Assembly: GCA_017940415.1 (NCBI GenBank)
Contig: JAGAYR010000026.1
Span: 124,001-188,000 of the forward strand
DNA length: 64,000 bases
From: Lachnospiraceae bacterium
GTDB taxonomy: Bacteria > Bacillota > Clostridia > Lachnospirales > Lachnospiraceae
Direction of reading: 5' to 3'
Shown here: one piece after another, positions 41,601 through 49,618 of the stretch
Layout of the letters: every line of letters begins with the position of its first letter
How positions within the stretch are numbered: the first letter of the stretch is position 1
The notes under the pieces: model-generated
What the model saw: the letters and a program-made list of their open reading frames with translations, nothing else
What the model was told of the DNA's origin: nothing
The model's database searches: none
Position numbers and translations under genes: made by a program

Positions 41601-44131
41601 ATAATGTAAAATTCGGAGACAACCCTTACTTTACAACATCCAACGGAATCATTTACGCAATAGATTCCAACGGAAACAGATATTCAATCATCGAGTTCCT
41701 TGGCGGAAGAAGTTCCAAGACCGTTCAGACTGCAGAGGTTCAGGGCATTAACGGAATCTCTCAGGAGGCTTTCGCAGATACCGATGTACAGATAGTAAAT
41801 CTTGAAAGCTCAAATATCACCAGCGTACCGGAGTATGCTTTTGATGATTGTGATAATCTGGTATCCGTTTATCTGCCCGACGGATGTGAACTTATTAAGA
41901 GTTATGCTTTCAGAGGTTCATCGCTTTCCAATCTTACTGTTAATGATTCCGATCTTGACTGGCAGTCAAATGGTATGGATCTGATCCAGACCACTTACGA
42001 TTTCGGTACCGGTATTGACCACGGTTCAAGTGAGAGTGAGAACGACCAGCTTACCGTATTTGCTCCCGCAGAAACCGATGAAAACGGAAATGTTACCAAT
42101 ACCAGCCGAACTTATGACAGATTTAAGAATCATAAGTATCTTGTTGAAGCGCTTGTTCCCATTACTCATTACTATGTAACTTACTGGGATTTTGCTTCCG
42201 CAGATGCTACCAAGAGAACCGTTCGTACAGTTGAAGAGTACGTGGACGGTGATACCGTAACCGTACTTGATCCCTTACGTGCGGTCAGTGAAGGTTTTAT
42301 TTTCAATTACTACGAGAACCGTGATGACACGGATGAAACTTACGGATACAGAGATAAGTTTGAGATTCATTCCGATCTTGTTCTGCAGGCTGTATATGAA
42401 GGTGTAGAGGAAGCTACTTATACCGCAACCTTCATGGATATCGATCCTGCTACCGGTGCCGATGGTTCCGTACTTGTATCCGGTATCCCCGTTGAGTCGA
42501 AAGTTGATGCAAACGGAAATACCGTTTACTACGTCAACGGAGCACTCATTTCGGGTATTTCACCTACCAAGACCGGATATACCTTTAAGAGCTGGACACC
42601 TTTCGATCCCAGAAACTCTTATGAGTTTGCCATAACCGATGCCAATATCAGCAGCACCGACAGCTCGGTTCTTGTATTCCGTGCATTCTATCAGGCTGAC
42701 AACGGCGGCGGAAACGGCGGAAATCCGAGTGTTACTCGTTATGCTAAGTATTTTATGGCTGACGGTACTCTGTACAAGCAACTTGAATTGAATGATGGGG
42801 TTACAGCTCCTGACATTGCAATTCCTACGGGTTATACAGGATATGAATGGTCTCCTAAGCCATCAGAAACAGTTATGAATTCTGATAAATCATTTTACTT
42901 GGTCCCTTCGGAAGGCAACAATAACGGTTCGGCTACATCCTATACCGCAACCTATTATTATTCCGACGGTGTTACGATCTATCAGACTCTGACACTTGAG
43001 GCAGGAGCTACACCTCCTGACCTGATAATGCCTGCAGGATATAAGAATTGCATGTGGTCACCTTCGCCTTCATCGATTACCATTGATAAGAATCTCAGGT
43101 TTACGATGGTGGCTAATCCGAATTATGTGGATCCCAGTCCCAGCCCTGATCCCAATTACAACGGACCTTACTATACACTTACTGTTGTAAACGGATCGGG
43201 TTCCGGAAGCTATAAGCCCGGATCACAGGTAATCATTCAGGCTAACGATGCGAAGACAGGACAGCAGTTCTCAAGCTGGACAGTTTCACCTACAAATGTT
43301 CCAATTGCATCCAAGGTAATGTCTGCAACAGTTCTTACCATGCCTTCGGAAAATGTTACCGTAACCGCTAACTTCGTTGCTTCCACTTCCGGAAATAACA
43401 ATAACGGTTCTAACGGATCAGGTTCCGGCGGAAATGGTAACGGAAACGGTAATACCAATTACTGGCCTTCAACCGGAAATGTTGCCAGAAGCAGCGGAAC
43501 TACCGTTGTCATCGAGAAGAACGGTCTGTCCAATACAGGTGTTGTATCTGCAACCGTTAACGGATCAACCGATAACTTCACAATTAAGATCACTCAGAGC
43601 CAGACTGCCGAGAGACAGATTCTTGATGCACTGCTTAAGAAGTACGGAAGCGTAGATAATCTTATCTACTTCCCTATGGACATCAGCCTTTACGATGCGG
43701 CAGGAACTACTCAGATTCATGACACTTCGGGACTGACAATAACCATTACATTGCCTCTTCCCGATTCTATGATCCAGTATGCCGCAAATAACAAGGTTGC
43801 TGTTGTAACAAACGGTGAGATTGATGGTCTCAATGCAAGATTCACAACCATCAACGGAGTACCTTGTGTAACCTTTACATGTACACATTTCTCACCTTAT
43901 GTGATCTATGTAAATACTGTTGAGCTTACGGCAGGTTCGGACGGATCAGGAAACGGCTATGGAACGGGTAACCTCGATAATACCCCCAAGACCGCGGATT
44001 TCATCCATCCCAAGTGGTTCTTATCCATCGCTCTCTTTGCGATATCGATTGTCCTGTTCCTTATGAAGGACAAGAAGAACCTTAAGCCTGTTAAGGCAAA
44101 CAACGGCACTAACAGAACTGTAAGAAAATAA
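38681..44131 (+). CDS. Giant BspA-like leucine-rich-repeat surface protein, putative sortase substrate
   Basis: A 1816-residue secreted protein. A signal peptide (about 1-36, ending GSYAGG) is followed by a beta-rich region. From about 340 to 1090 run many LRR_5 (BspA-type) repeats of the form IGDYAFYGCVALKEINF. Then come InlB-type repeats (about 1160-1340), two related 60-residue repeats (RYAKYFMADGTLYKQLEL and YTATYYYSDGVTIYQTL), a bacterial-repeat module, a Gly/Asn linker and a C-terminal beta domain. The end has cell-wall-anchor layout: TPKTAD at 1768-1773, a membrane helix (WFLSIALFAISIVLFLM) and a basic tail. TPKTAD is not canonical LPxTG but is close to the NPxT(N/G) class B motifs, and the sortase gene lies 29 bases upstream. 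Likely role: adhesion. Start ATG behind GGAGG. Confidence 0.9.
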   Translation: MKKTTRRIKRSVRKTLGALFLASSIVVAAIPTGSYAGGQAEAANSCTGVIDPEYYILQSGTSTDPKTPVSEIPVIQAGSTIYTTGDQTYYFAYINSQGVDEIGNAAKFAIITGYNASGAVDANGNLTIPDTVRSFRKISDVEGYCLTNVSNEFLFYRDTNTFISLEITVDVGDANPLDAYIGKYTDGSSTVYNTIQPYVPDTYRANPGYYQTVEPDEIGVFQNSVVENYDSDDPATRQLISHTYTYKVENVRYYPCTASTESTWKEFPKDSLYYREGTPGTYTYKACADSAHQYVDDIPVKYIANQFSEYDTATSTYVLSTQPIDDTHKNNGVFAGTKGANIKNLYIPESMEGIGDYAFYGCVALKEINFSNQLVAIGNHAFDGCRALTSVNMPDSPRLDTIGAYAFANCPSLASFYVPHSIKLLCDGVFENDTALTSIDLTGDITQDPTGNGSNLQYIGYHLFYGCSSLKYVTMGTALGSGYSLNSKREIDINIFEDCTSLERVTVLSPFVTFADDTHTTAPKCEYSLVNFHDGLTNDQFYFESVDPAGATRPNIGIGALHNTCQNMPSGKEFTFKYYGEELYEKTVTEQGGGRAIYQVNDNNTLCGFTTVGTVESLSFPEHFGPYYINEIPDERFIDQSDLITVKLPSTINIIGDRAFKGCRNLQYVYFGNDNVQIGDESFRTQQVSGAAPSSITQLYFVTTIGDDSTPFRYAMSQDGMFSHDNQTRSWPIIYSGFPSLLEVKYNPDKDCAELTNFPTASSISGYATAWYLSDEEKTAISNYNPSSPSTAYDYALKECCETLKIPRGVKAIKDGLFATNTSASNPIAVISEGLTEIDVTATPNSSYNELSYGSSSIDVNFNGIVNVDETKGDFANCPGLTSITFQGNENITIPDYAFYGCSGLGSVTVSQHVDSIGEQAFSECDNLTKVELTGVSQIKDHAFLGDDSLSDVTISADTTSLGLAPFRLCKKLNNVKFGDNPYFTTSNGIIYAIDSNGNRYSIIEFLGGRSSKTVQTAEVQGINGISQEAFADTDVQIVNLESSNITSVPEYAFDDCDNLVSVYLPDGCELIKSYAFRGSSLSNLTVNDSDLDWQSNGMDLIQTTYDFGTGIDHGSSESENDQLTVFAPAETDENGNVTNTSRTYDRFKNHKYLVEALVPITHYYVTYWDFASADATKRTVRTVEEYVDGDTVTVLDPLRAVSEGFIFNYYENRDDTDETYGYRDKFEIHSDLVLQAVYEGVEEATYTATFMDIDPATGADGSVLVSGIPVESKVDANGNTVYYVNGALISGISPTKTGYTFKSWTPFDPRNSYEFAITDANISSTDSSVLVFRAFYQADNGGGNGGNPSVTRYAKYFMADGTLYKQLELNDGVTAPDIAIPTGYTGYEWSPKPSETVMNSDKSFYLVPSEGNNNGSATSYTATYYYSDGVTIYQTLTLEAGATPPDLIMPAGYKNCMWSPSPSSITIDKNLRFTMVANPNYVDPSPSPDPNYNGPYYTLTVVNGSGSGSYKPGSQVIIQANDAKTGQQFSSWTVSPTNVPIASKVMSATVLTMPSENVTVTANFVASTSGNNNNGSNGSGSGGNGNGNGNTNYWPSTGNVARSSGTTVVIEKNGLSNTGVVSATVNGSTDNFTIKITQSQTAERQILDALLKKYGSVDNLIYFPMDISLYDAAGTTQIHDTSGLTITITLPLPDSMIQYAANNKVAVVTNGEIDGLNARFTTINGVPCVTFTCTHFSPYVIYVNTVELTAGSDGSGNGYGTGNLDNTPKTADFIHPKWFLSIALFAISIVLFLMKDKKNLKPVKANNGTNRTVRK

Positions 44132-44151
44132 ACGTATCTTAAGGGTTTAAG

Positions 44152-46428
44152 ATGAAAACAATAAGAAAGCTGCTCGGAGTAATCCTGATAATAAGCGCTT
44201 TAGTAGTGGTGCAGCTTCCTCCTCTGGGGGCGGATGCTGCATCCGTCCCCGAGTTTTCTATATCGGGTTCGGGAACGCTCCTTTCTTACAACGGAACACG
44301 TACAGATGTAGTCATTCCTTCCAGCGTTATTGAGATAGCTACGGATGCATTCAGAGACAATGATAATATCCGTAAGATAACTATCCCCAACAGCGTTAAG
44401 AAGGTTAATGAGTATGCTTTCTGGGACTGTGATAATCTTGAGACTGTTGTTATCGGAACCGGACTGACCAAGATCGACGATTTCGTATTTGCAAATTGTA
44501 TGGGACTTGTCTCTGTCAGCATCCCTGCAAATGTAACTTCTATCGGAATCTATGCTTTTGAAGATGATGTCAATCTTGAGTCGGTAACCATTACTGAAAA
44601 GACTCATATCATACACGATTCCGCATTTGACGGATGTTATAAGCTTGTTATTTTTGCACCCGAAGGTTCATATGCCTGGGAATATGCAAAGGGATTCTAT
44701 GTAAGACAGGCACAGTTCCCCGTTTATGAGGACACAGGAATGATGGATGATCCCGAGCCTTCAAACACTGACGTCGAAGTGGTTGATAATGATGATGAAA
44801 ACAATGAAACCGATTCTTCAGAGGATTCCGCACAGACTACGGAAGAACCCGGAGCGTATACAACTCAGTATGAGATAACTCAGAGACCTGACGGAACCTA
44901 TACCGCGGTTGCGTATAACCAGAACACCAATGTGTACGGACAGACTCATGTAGTCGGAAATTCTGCCGTGGTATTTATGGATAATTCCGCTCTTCACGTA
45001 ATAGAAGGAAGCCCGGCTCCCGAAGTGAGTGATGATGCACCTGTGAATATTCCATCCGATACGGTTATTTATTCTTCATCAATTCCCAAATACACCATAG
45101 TTGATTCCAAGATTGTTGCAGATAAAGCATATTACCTGTCCGATGATCTTGATAATATGAGTCTGCCCCAGGGCATTTCTGAGATAGGTCAGTTTGCTTT
45201 TTCCAGAACCGATGTCGTCTCTGTAACACTTCCCGATGGTGTTCAGAAGATTGATTACGGTGCATTTTATCATTGCCCCAGACTGGGTAGTGTAAGCCTT
45301 CCTCAGAGCATAATGAAGATTGAGCCTTATGCTTTTTCCGGAACTCCCTGGGTTGAAGGTTTCCTTTCAACAGTCGGAAATATCAATAATAACCTTGATG
45401 ATAATCTTAATGCGTCAGGAGGAGATTTCCTTGTAAGCGGAGGAGCACTGATTGCCTACAGAGGTCACAGTACAAATGTAAGCATACCTAACGGTGTCAG
45501 GATAATTGCAGCGGATTGCTTTAAAGATGTAACATCAATGAAGACTTTGTCCCTGCCTTCATCTCTTATAAGTATCGGAGAAGAAGCTTTTATGGGATGC
45601 TCCAATCTTGAGGAGGTTTCTTTTGGCGGAAATGAGATAGAGATTCTGGACAGAGCCTTTGCGGGAACAAAAGTCAGTGTTAAGGATATCCCTGAAAGAA
45701 TAGTAAATGTGGGTGTGGGTGCATTCGATGATCTTGCTGATGCTACCGGACTTAACATCACTTATGAAGAGACCACTCAGAGACTTTCAAACTCAGGTTT
45801 CAGATCATCCGTAGAAGATAAAGAGAATGCAGGAGTAACTGTAAGTGGTCCCCAGGGCGTCATGGCTTATCTTGATGGAGCAGACAGACCTTTTACACTA
45901 AGTGTCAGTGAGATTGCCACTTCCGAGAGTTTTGACAGAGCGCTTAACAGAGCCAATGATTTTCTCAATGGAAAATACAACGGTGAAAAGGCTTTATATG
46001 AGCTTATCCTTACCGATTCTTCCAATATCCCCATTACCAAGCTTGGAAATCAGGGGCTTGAAGTTGCTATCCCCGTACCTGAATCGCTTTCGGGTAAAAG
46101 ACTGATCGCACTTACCGTTGACAGAAACGGTCAGCTGGAAGATATTCCCGTTACCATCGTTAATACCGAGGGTACGGATTATGCAAGATTTACCACTTAT
46201 CATCTGAGTGTATTTGCGCTTTGCCTAACCGGAGATGAACTTGAAGATTCCGACATCATTACATCCGAAGTTACTTTGAAAGCTAATTCCGGCGGTCCTT
46301 CACAAGTTTCATCCGATAATTCAGCCATGGGCAGACTTATGTCGGTAAGCACTGCCAGATGGATTGTTTGCTGTATGCTTGTGTTATCCGGTGTATTTTT
46401 GATCTTTGTCAGGAAAAAAGCTCGATGA
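44152..46428 (+). CDS. BspA-like leucine-rich-repeat surface protein with membrane anchor
   Basis: A 758-residue secreted protein. A signal peptide (about 1-30) is followed by LRR_5 repeats at about 43-176 (IPNSVKKVNEYAFWDCDNLETVVI) and again at 316-535. An acidic low-complexity linker (DDENNETDSSEDSAQTTEE) lies between them. Residues 560-710 form a beta domain related to that near the end of the preceding giant protein (TVDRNGQLEDIPVTIVNTEG...ARFTTYHLSVFAL against the giant's VVTNGEIDG...ARFTTI...HFSPYVIY). The C-terminus is a membrane helix (ARWIVCCMLVLSGVFLIFV) and basic tail with no LPxTG-like motif, so it is probably held in the membrane. It begins 20 bases after the giant gene and overlaps the YfhO gene as ATGA. 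Confidence 0.88.
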   Translation: MKTIRKLLGVILIISALVVVQLPPLGADAASVPEFSISGSGTLLSYNGTRTDVVIPSSVIEIATDAFRDNDNIRKITIPNSVKKVNEYAFWDCDNLETVVIGTGLTKIDDFVFANCMGLVSVSIPANVTSIGIYAFEDDVNLESVTITEKTHIIHDSAFDGCYKLVIFAPEGSYAWEYAKGFYVRQAQFPVYEDTGMMDDPEPSNTDVEVVDNDDENNETDSSEDSAQTTEEPGAYTTQYEITQRPDGTYTAVAYNQNTNVYGQTHVVGNSAVVFMDNSALHVIEGSPAPEVSDDAPVNIPSDTVIYSSSIPKYTIVDSKIVADKAYYLSDDLDNMSLPQGISEIGQFAFSRTDVVSVTLPDGVQKIDYGAFYHCPRLGSVSLPQSIMKIEPYAFSGTPWVEGFLSTVGNINNNLDDNLNASGGDFLVSGGALIAYRGHSTNVSIPNGVRIIAADCFKDVTSMKTLSLPSSLISIGEEAFMGCSNLEEVSFGGNEIEILDRAFAGTKVSVKDIPERIVNVGVGAFDDLADATGLNITYEETTQRLSNSGFRSSVEDKENAGVTVSGPQGVMAYLDGADRPFTLSVSEIATSESFDRALNRANDFLNGKYNGEKALYELILTDSSNIPITKLGNQGLEVAIPVPESLSGKRLIALTVDRNGQLEDIPVTIVNTEGTDYARFTTYHLSVFALCLTGDELEDSDIITSEVTLKANSGGPSQVSSDNSAMGRLMSVSTARWIVCCMLVLSGVFLIFVRKKAR

Positions 46429-48764
46429 ACAGAAATAAGCACTTTATAATCCTTGTATCATTTATCACGGCCGCATTACTTGCTGCCGTGATATTTGTCG
46501 TTTCGGGGATATATCCGGGAAGTGAAAGGACACTTCTTATATTCGACATGAAAGAGCAGTTTGTATCTTTCTATGCATATATGAGCAGAGTCAGAAGTTT
46601 CTCGGATCTGAAATATACCTTTGAAGGATCTCTCGGGACACCCCTTGCAGGGCTTATCGCTTATTATCTGGCTTCGCCTTTATCGGTTTTATATCTGCTT
46701 TTTGATGTGGCTCATTTACCTGAAGCAATAGCTTTGGTAGATGTATTGAAGGCCGGTTTTATTGCGGCTTCTTTTTCATGTTATGTACTTTTTAAAGGCG
46801 TTAAAGAGCCTGTTAAGGTACTTATTCTATCTCTTTGCTATTCTCTTTCTACGGCTGCGGTTACCTTTTTTATACTTCCCATGTATCTGGATTCTCTTTT
46901 CTGGCTTCCTCTTATAGCAGTATGTCTGGAGAAACTGCTAACCGAAAATAAAACTAAAAAGCGTATTATACAAGGCGCTGTTTATTCGCTTGTTTTATTT
47001 CTCTGCATACTGACACATTATTATTCGGCATATATGGTATGTCTATTTCTGATATTCTATGCGGCCTATGTTCTGACTTTGAGGAACTCAGACAATAAAC
47101 AGACGGTGAAGTATTTTACGGTCAGTTATATAAGGTTCATATTTTATTCGATAATTGCTTCAGGATGCGCTCTTTTGATTTTGATGCCTGCTTTTAAAGA
47201 GCTCCTCCATGGCAAGGTTTACGACTCCGGCGTCTATTCAAACGGAGGGCTTATTGTAGCGCACCCACTTGTACTTCTTAAACAGTTCCTGTGCGGAAGC
47301 TTCGGAGGCTTATACAGCGAAGGCGGCCCCGGAATTTATTGCACACTTATATGTCTCGGGCTTGCGGTATTTGCTTTGTATCAAAAGAAGAGTAACAGAG
47401 CAGGCTTTTTGGTATCTCTGATCATATTAGCAATATTTATATGCAGCTTTCTTTTCAGACCTATGTACCGGATTTGGCATATGTTCAGGGATCCTGTAGC
47501 GTATCCGCACAGGTTTGCATTCCTTTTTGTTTTCTTTGTTATGGTACTTGCGACGGAAGGGATAAAAGATATAAAGACTAAGAATTCGATATCCGGAGTG
47601 GTTTTAGTTCTTGTATCGGGACTTCTTGTTTTCAACGGATACACACAGATTGATATGGATCTAAAGACACTTCCTTCAGCAACACGTTCCGATTACAGAC
47701 TTTTTATTGATACTACAGCCGATCTGGTGGAAGAGGCTCAGGAATTATCCGGAAACTTTTGCAGGATATCCAAAGATTATGAATTCACATCCACGGATAC
47801 TATGCTTCTTGGCTATAACGGATTGGATTATTTTTCATCATCATATGATCCTGAGATGCTCATGCTGTACAAAGAGCTGGGACTCCTTCAATACCATTAC
47901 AAAGCGTGTGATGAAGGAACGACCATCCTTACGGATATGCTTTTTGGAATAGATTATATGATTCATAAGGGACATGCTGATTCGGGATATGTATATCAGA
48001 CCTCTAACGGCTTTGCCACACTGAGCAATAATCCGTATTCGCTTGGTTTGGGATACATGATCAGTGGAAGCGAGATCTATTTTGGAAATGATCCTTTTGT
48101 TAATCAAAACAATTTTGTTAACGGTATTCTCGGGAGAGATGTAAATCTTTTGGAAGAGCTGGATTATTCCGAGGTTGTCACAGATGTTGCCGGGCTTGCG
48201 CCTGAACTTGATAAAAACGGTGAATATTTAATAAGACATCAGATCAACAGAGAGATCACATTTATTGCCCCCGCGGGTAAAAATGTATATCTGAATTTTG
48301 AGCTTTTAAACGAATCAGATCTGGATTATGAGACCAAGTCAGATTCGGATCTAATAGTTGTGACCATTGATGATATAGTTGTTGCGGTATTTACCGGATA
48401 TCAGAAGGCTTATAATATCAGGCTCGGCTGTTTCGAAGAAGATACTGAGATCACCTTAAATATTGAAGGCACAGATGATTACAGAGAAGCTTATCTGTAT
48501 GCCATGGATATGGATTGCTTTGAAGGTATATATGATGAGTTGAGTGAATCAAAACTGGTTGTTACAGGTTTGAGCGGAGATAGAATAGAAGGCTCTATTT
48601 CAGCCAAGGAAGACGAAAGAGCACTTTTACTGACAATTCCTTACTCGGATGATATAGAAGTCTATATTGACGGAGAAAAGGCGCATACAGAGAGATATGC
48701 CGGTGCGCTAATGATGGTTCCTGAGATTGAGGCGGGAGAGCATACAGTATTAATAAAGTTGTGA
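46425..48764 (+). CDS. YfhO-family membrane glycosylation protein
   Basis: A 779-residue protein with about 12 membrane segments in the first 480 residues and a beta-rich extracytoplasmic C-terminus. GSERTLLIFDMKEQFVSFYAYM resembles the acidic first loop of YfhO proteins, and SLGTPLAGLIAYYLASPLSVL follows as in that family. YfhO relatives are GT-C enzymes that use polyprenyl-linked sugars to decorate teichoic acids or other wall polymers. The ATG overlaps the previous stop as ATGA; an earlier in-frame start would lie inside the BspA gene. The stop codon TGA is part of the REP-like half copy at 48761. A paralogue is encoded at 58183-60840. Confidence 0.87.
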   Translation: MNRNKHFIILVSFITAALLAAVIFVVSGIYPGSERTLLIFDMKEQFVSFYAYMSRVRSFSDLKYTFEGSLGTPLAGLIAYYLASPLSVLYLLFDVAHLPEAIALVDVLKAGFIAASFSCYVLFKGVKEPVKVLILSLCYSLSTAAVTFFILPMYLDSLFWLPLIAVCLEKLLTENKTKKRIIQGAVYSLVLFLCILTHYYSAYMVCLFLIFYAAYVLTLRNSDNKQTVKYFTVSYIRFIFYSIIASGCALLILMPAFKELLHGKVYDSGVYSNGGLIVAHPLVLLKQFLCGSFGGLYSEGGPGIYCTLICLGLAVFALYQKKSNRAGFLVSLIILAIFICSFLFRPMYRIWHMFRDPVAYPHRFAFLFVFFVMVLATEGIKDIKTKNSISGVVLVLVSGLLVFNGYTQIDMDLKTLPSATRSDYRLFIDTTADLVEEAQELSGNFCRISKDYEFTSTDTMLLGYNGLDYFSSSYDPEMLMLYKELGLLQYHYKACDEGTTILTDMLFGIDYMIHKGHADSGYVYQTSNGFATLSNNPYSLGLGYMISGSEIYFGNDPFVNQNNFVNGILGRDVNLLEELDYSEVVTDVAGLAPELDKNGEYLIRHQINREITFIAPAGKNVYLNFELLNESDLDYETKSDSDLIVVTIDDIVVAVFTGYQKAYNIRLGCFEEDTEITLNIEGTDDYREAYLYAMDMDCFEGIYDELSESKLVVTGLSGDRIEGSISAKEDERALLLTIPYSDDIEVYIDGEKAHTERYAGALMMVPEIEAGEHTVLIKL

Positions 48765-48792
48765 CAAAACAGTAGCGTCCCCATTGTCACAA
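48759..48792 (+). repeat. REP-like element (half copy)
   Basis: Bases 48761-48782 are identical to the right arm of the palindrome at 34885-34906 (GTGACAAAAC...GCGTCCCC). Here the second arm is missing; instead TTGTGACA (48759-48766) pairs with TGTCACAA (48785-48792), giving a small stem with the conserved segment in the loop. It overlaps the stop codon of the YfhO gene. Confidence 0.75.
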
Positions 48793-48799
48793 AAAAACA

Positions 48800-48828
48800 A
48801 GCCTGCGTGAGATTCACGCGGGCTTATT
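48800..48828. terminator. Bidirectional terminator between convergent genes
   Basis: An 11-bp stem AGCCTGCGTGA with TCACGCGGGCT (one G-T pair) and a GAT loop. TTATTTAT follows on the plus strand and, reading the minus strand, TTGTTTTTTT follows, so it can end both the YfhO transcript and the phosphatase operon. Its last base lies in the phosphatase stop codon. Confidence 0.85.
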
Positions 48829-49615
48829 TATATGTTACGTATATTTCTCTTTCTGTTCCGAGTTCGAAGCATCCGATCCTGCTTGATCTGGAGTTCAGAG
48901 CCATTCCGCAATCAACGTCAACAACATCAATTCCGCCTCGTCTCTGCAGTCTGCAGATCTTTCCACGGCCTTTATCGTCCATGCAACCAAGTCTCTGGGT
49001 GAAAACATGACCTACTATGTATGTATCATCAGGATACGCAAACCAATCATGTTCAAGCATATCGATGGGGGGTCTGTCATCTACGAGAGAATCCCATACT
49101 ACGGATTCGGCATCTACAAGGGCATCTTTGTAAAAGAGTTCCTTACCGAATTTGTAACCAACCGAGTAGGAGTGGGAGATGTGGTAATGCTTATCGCCCA
49201 CCGTAACTCGTTTGATTAGTCTCAGACTTTTAAGATAATCCAGGATCTTATCCTGAGTTTCTCTGTCCAGTCTGCAAAATGCGTTAAATGTCGGCTTTCC
49301 GCCGTTAGCGGGATGGAACCAAAGGTCAACGGGAGTGAATGCTTCGCCGAGATCTTCCTTGGTTACTTTGCCTTCAGATTCGTTCTTACGAATGTAATCG
49401 ATGGCTTCGATCATCATGTATTCATGATTTCCGAGGATCATTTCGGCATTAGGACGTTGCATGACATCAAGGATGATCTTAAGACCATCCCTTCCTCTGT
49501 CAATTACGTCACCAACAACATATATAAAGTCATCATCGGAAAACTTAAGTCTGTTGAGAAGCTTAATATATGTGCTGTAATGACCATGTAAGTCACTTAT
49601 AGCATAAATGCCCAT
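48824..49615 (-). CDS. PPP-family metallophosphatase (Ser/Thr phosphatase-like)
   Basis: A 263-residue calcineurin-like phosphoesterase. The metal-binding signatures are in order: DLHGH (residues 8-12), GDVIDRG (about 36-42) and GNHEYM (about 60-65), then HSYSVGYKFG and VGHVFTQRLG supply the later His ligands. CRLQRRGGIDVVDVDCGMALNSR is the usual end of PrpA-like bacterial protein phosphatases. It lies three bases downstream of a Ser/Thr kinase gene on the same strand, which suggests a kinase-phosphatase pair acting on shared substrates. The enzyme is cytoplasmic with no membrane segment. Confidence 0.92.
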   Translation of the reverse strand: MGIYAISDLHGHYSTYIKLLNRLKFSDDDFIYVVGDVIDRGRDGLKIILDVMQRPNAEMILGNHEYMMIEAIDYIRKNESEGKVTKEDLGEAFTPVDLWFHPANGGKPTFNAFCRLDRETQDKILDYLKSLRLIKRVTVGDKHYHISHSYSVGYKFGKELFYKDALVDAESVVWDSLVDDRPPIDMLEHDWFAYPDDTYIVGHVFTQRLGCMDDKGRGKICRLQRRGGIDVVDVDCGMALNSRSSRIGCFELGTEREIYVTYK

Positions 49616-49618
49616 TAC

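Noticed and set aside
46300-46428. LPxTG-type sorting signal in the second BspA protein
   Set aside because: A membrane helix and basic tail exist, but no LPxTG, NPxT or TPKTAD-like motif precedes them.
49007-49591. Plus-strand open frames within the phosphatase gene
   Set aside because: Antisense shadows of a clear PPP phosphatase; no promoter or ribosome binding site.
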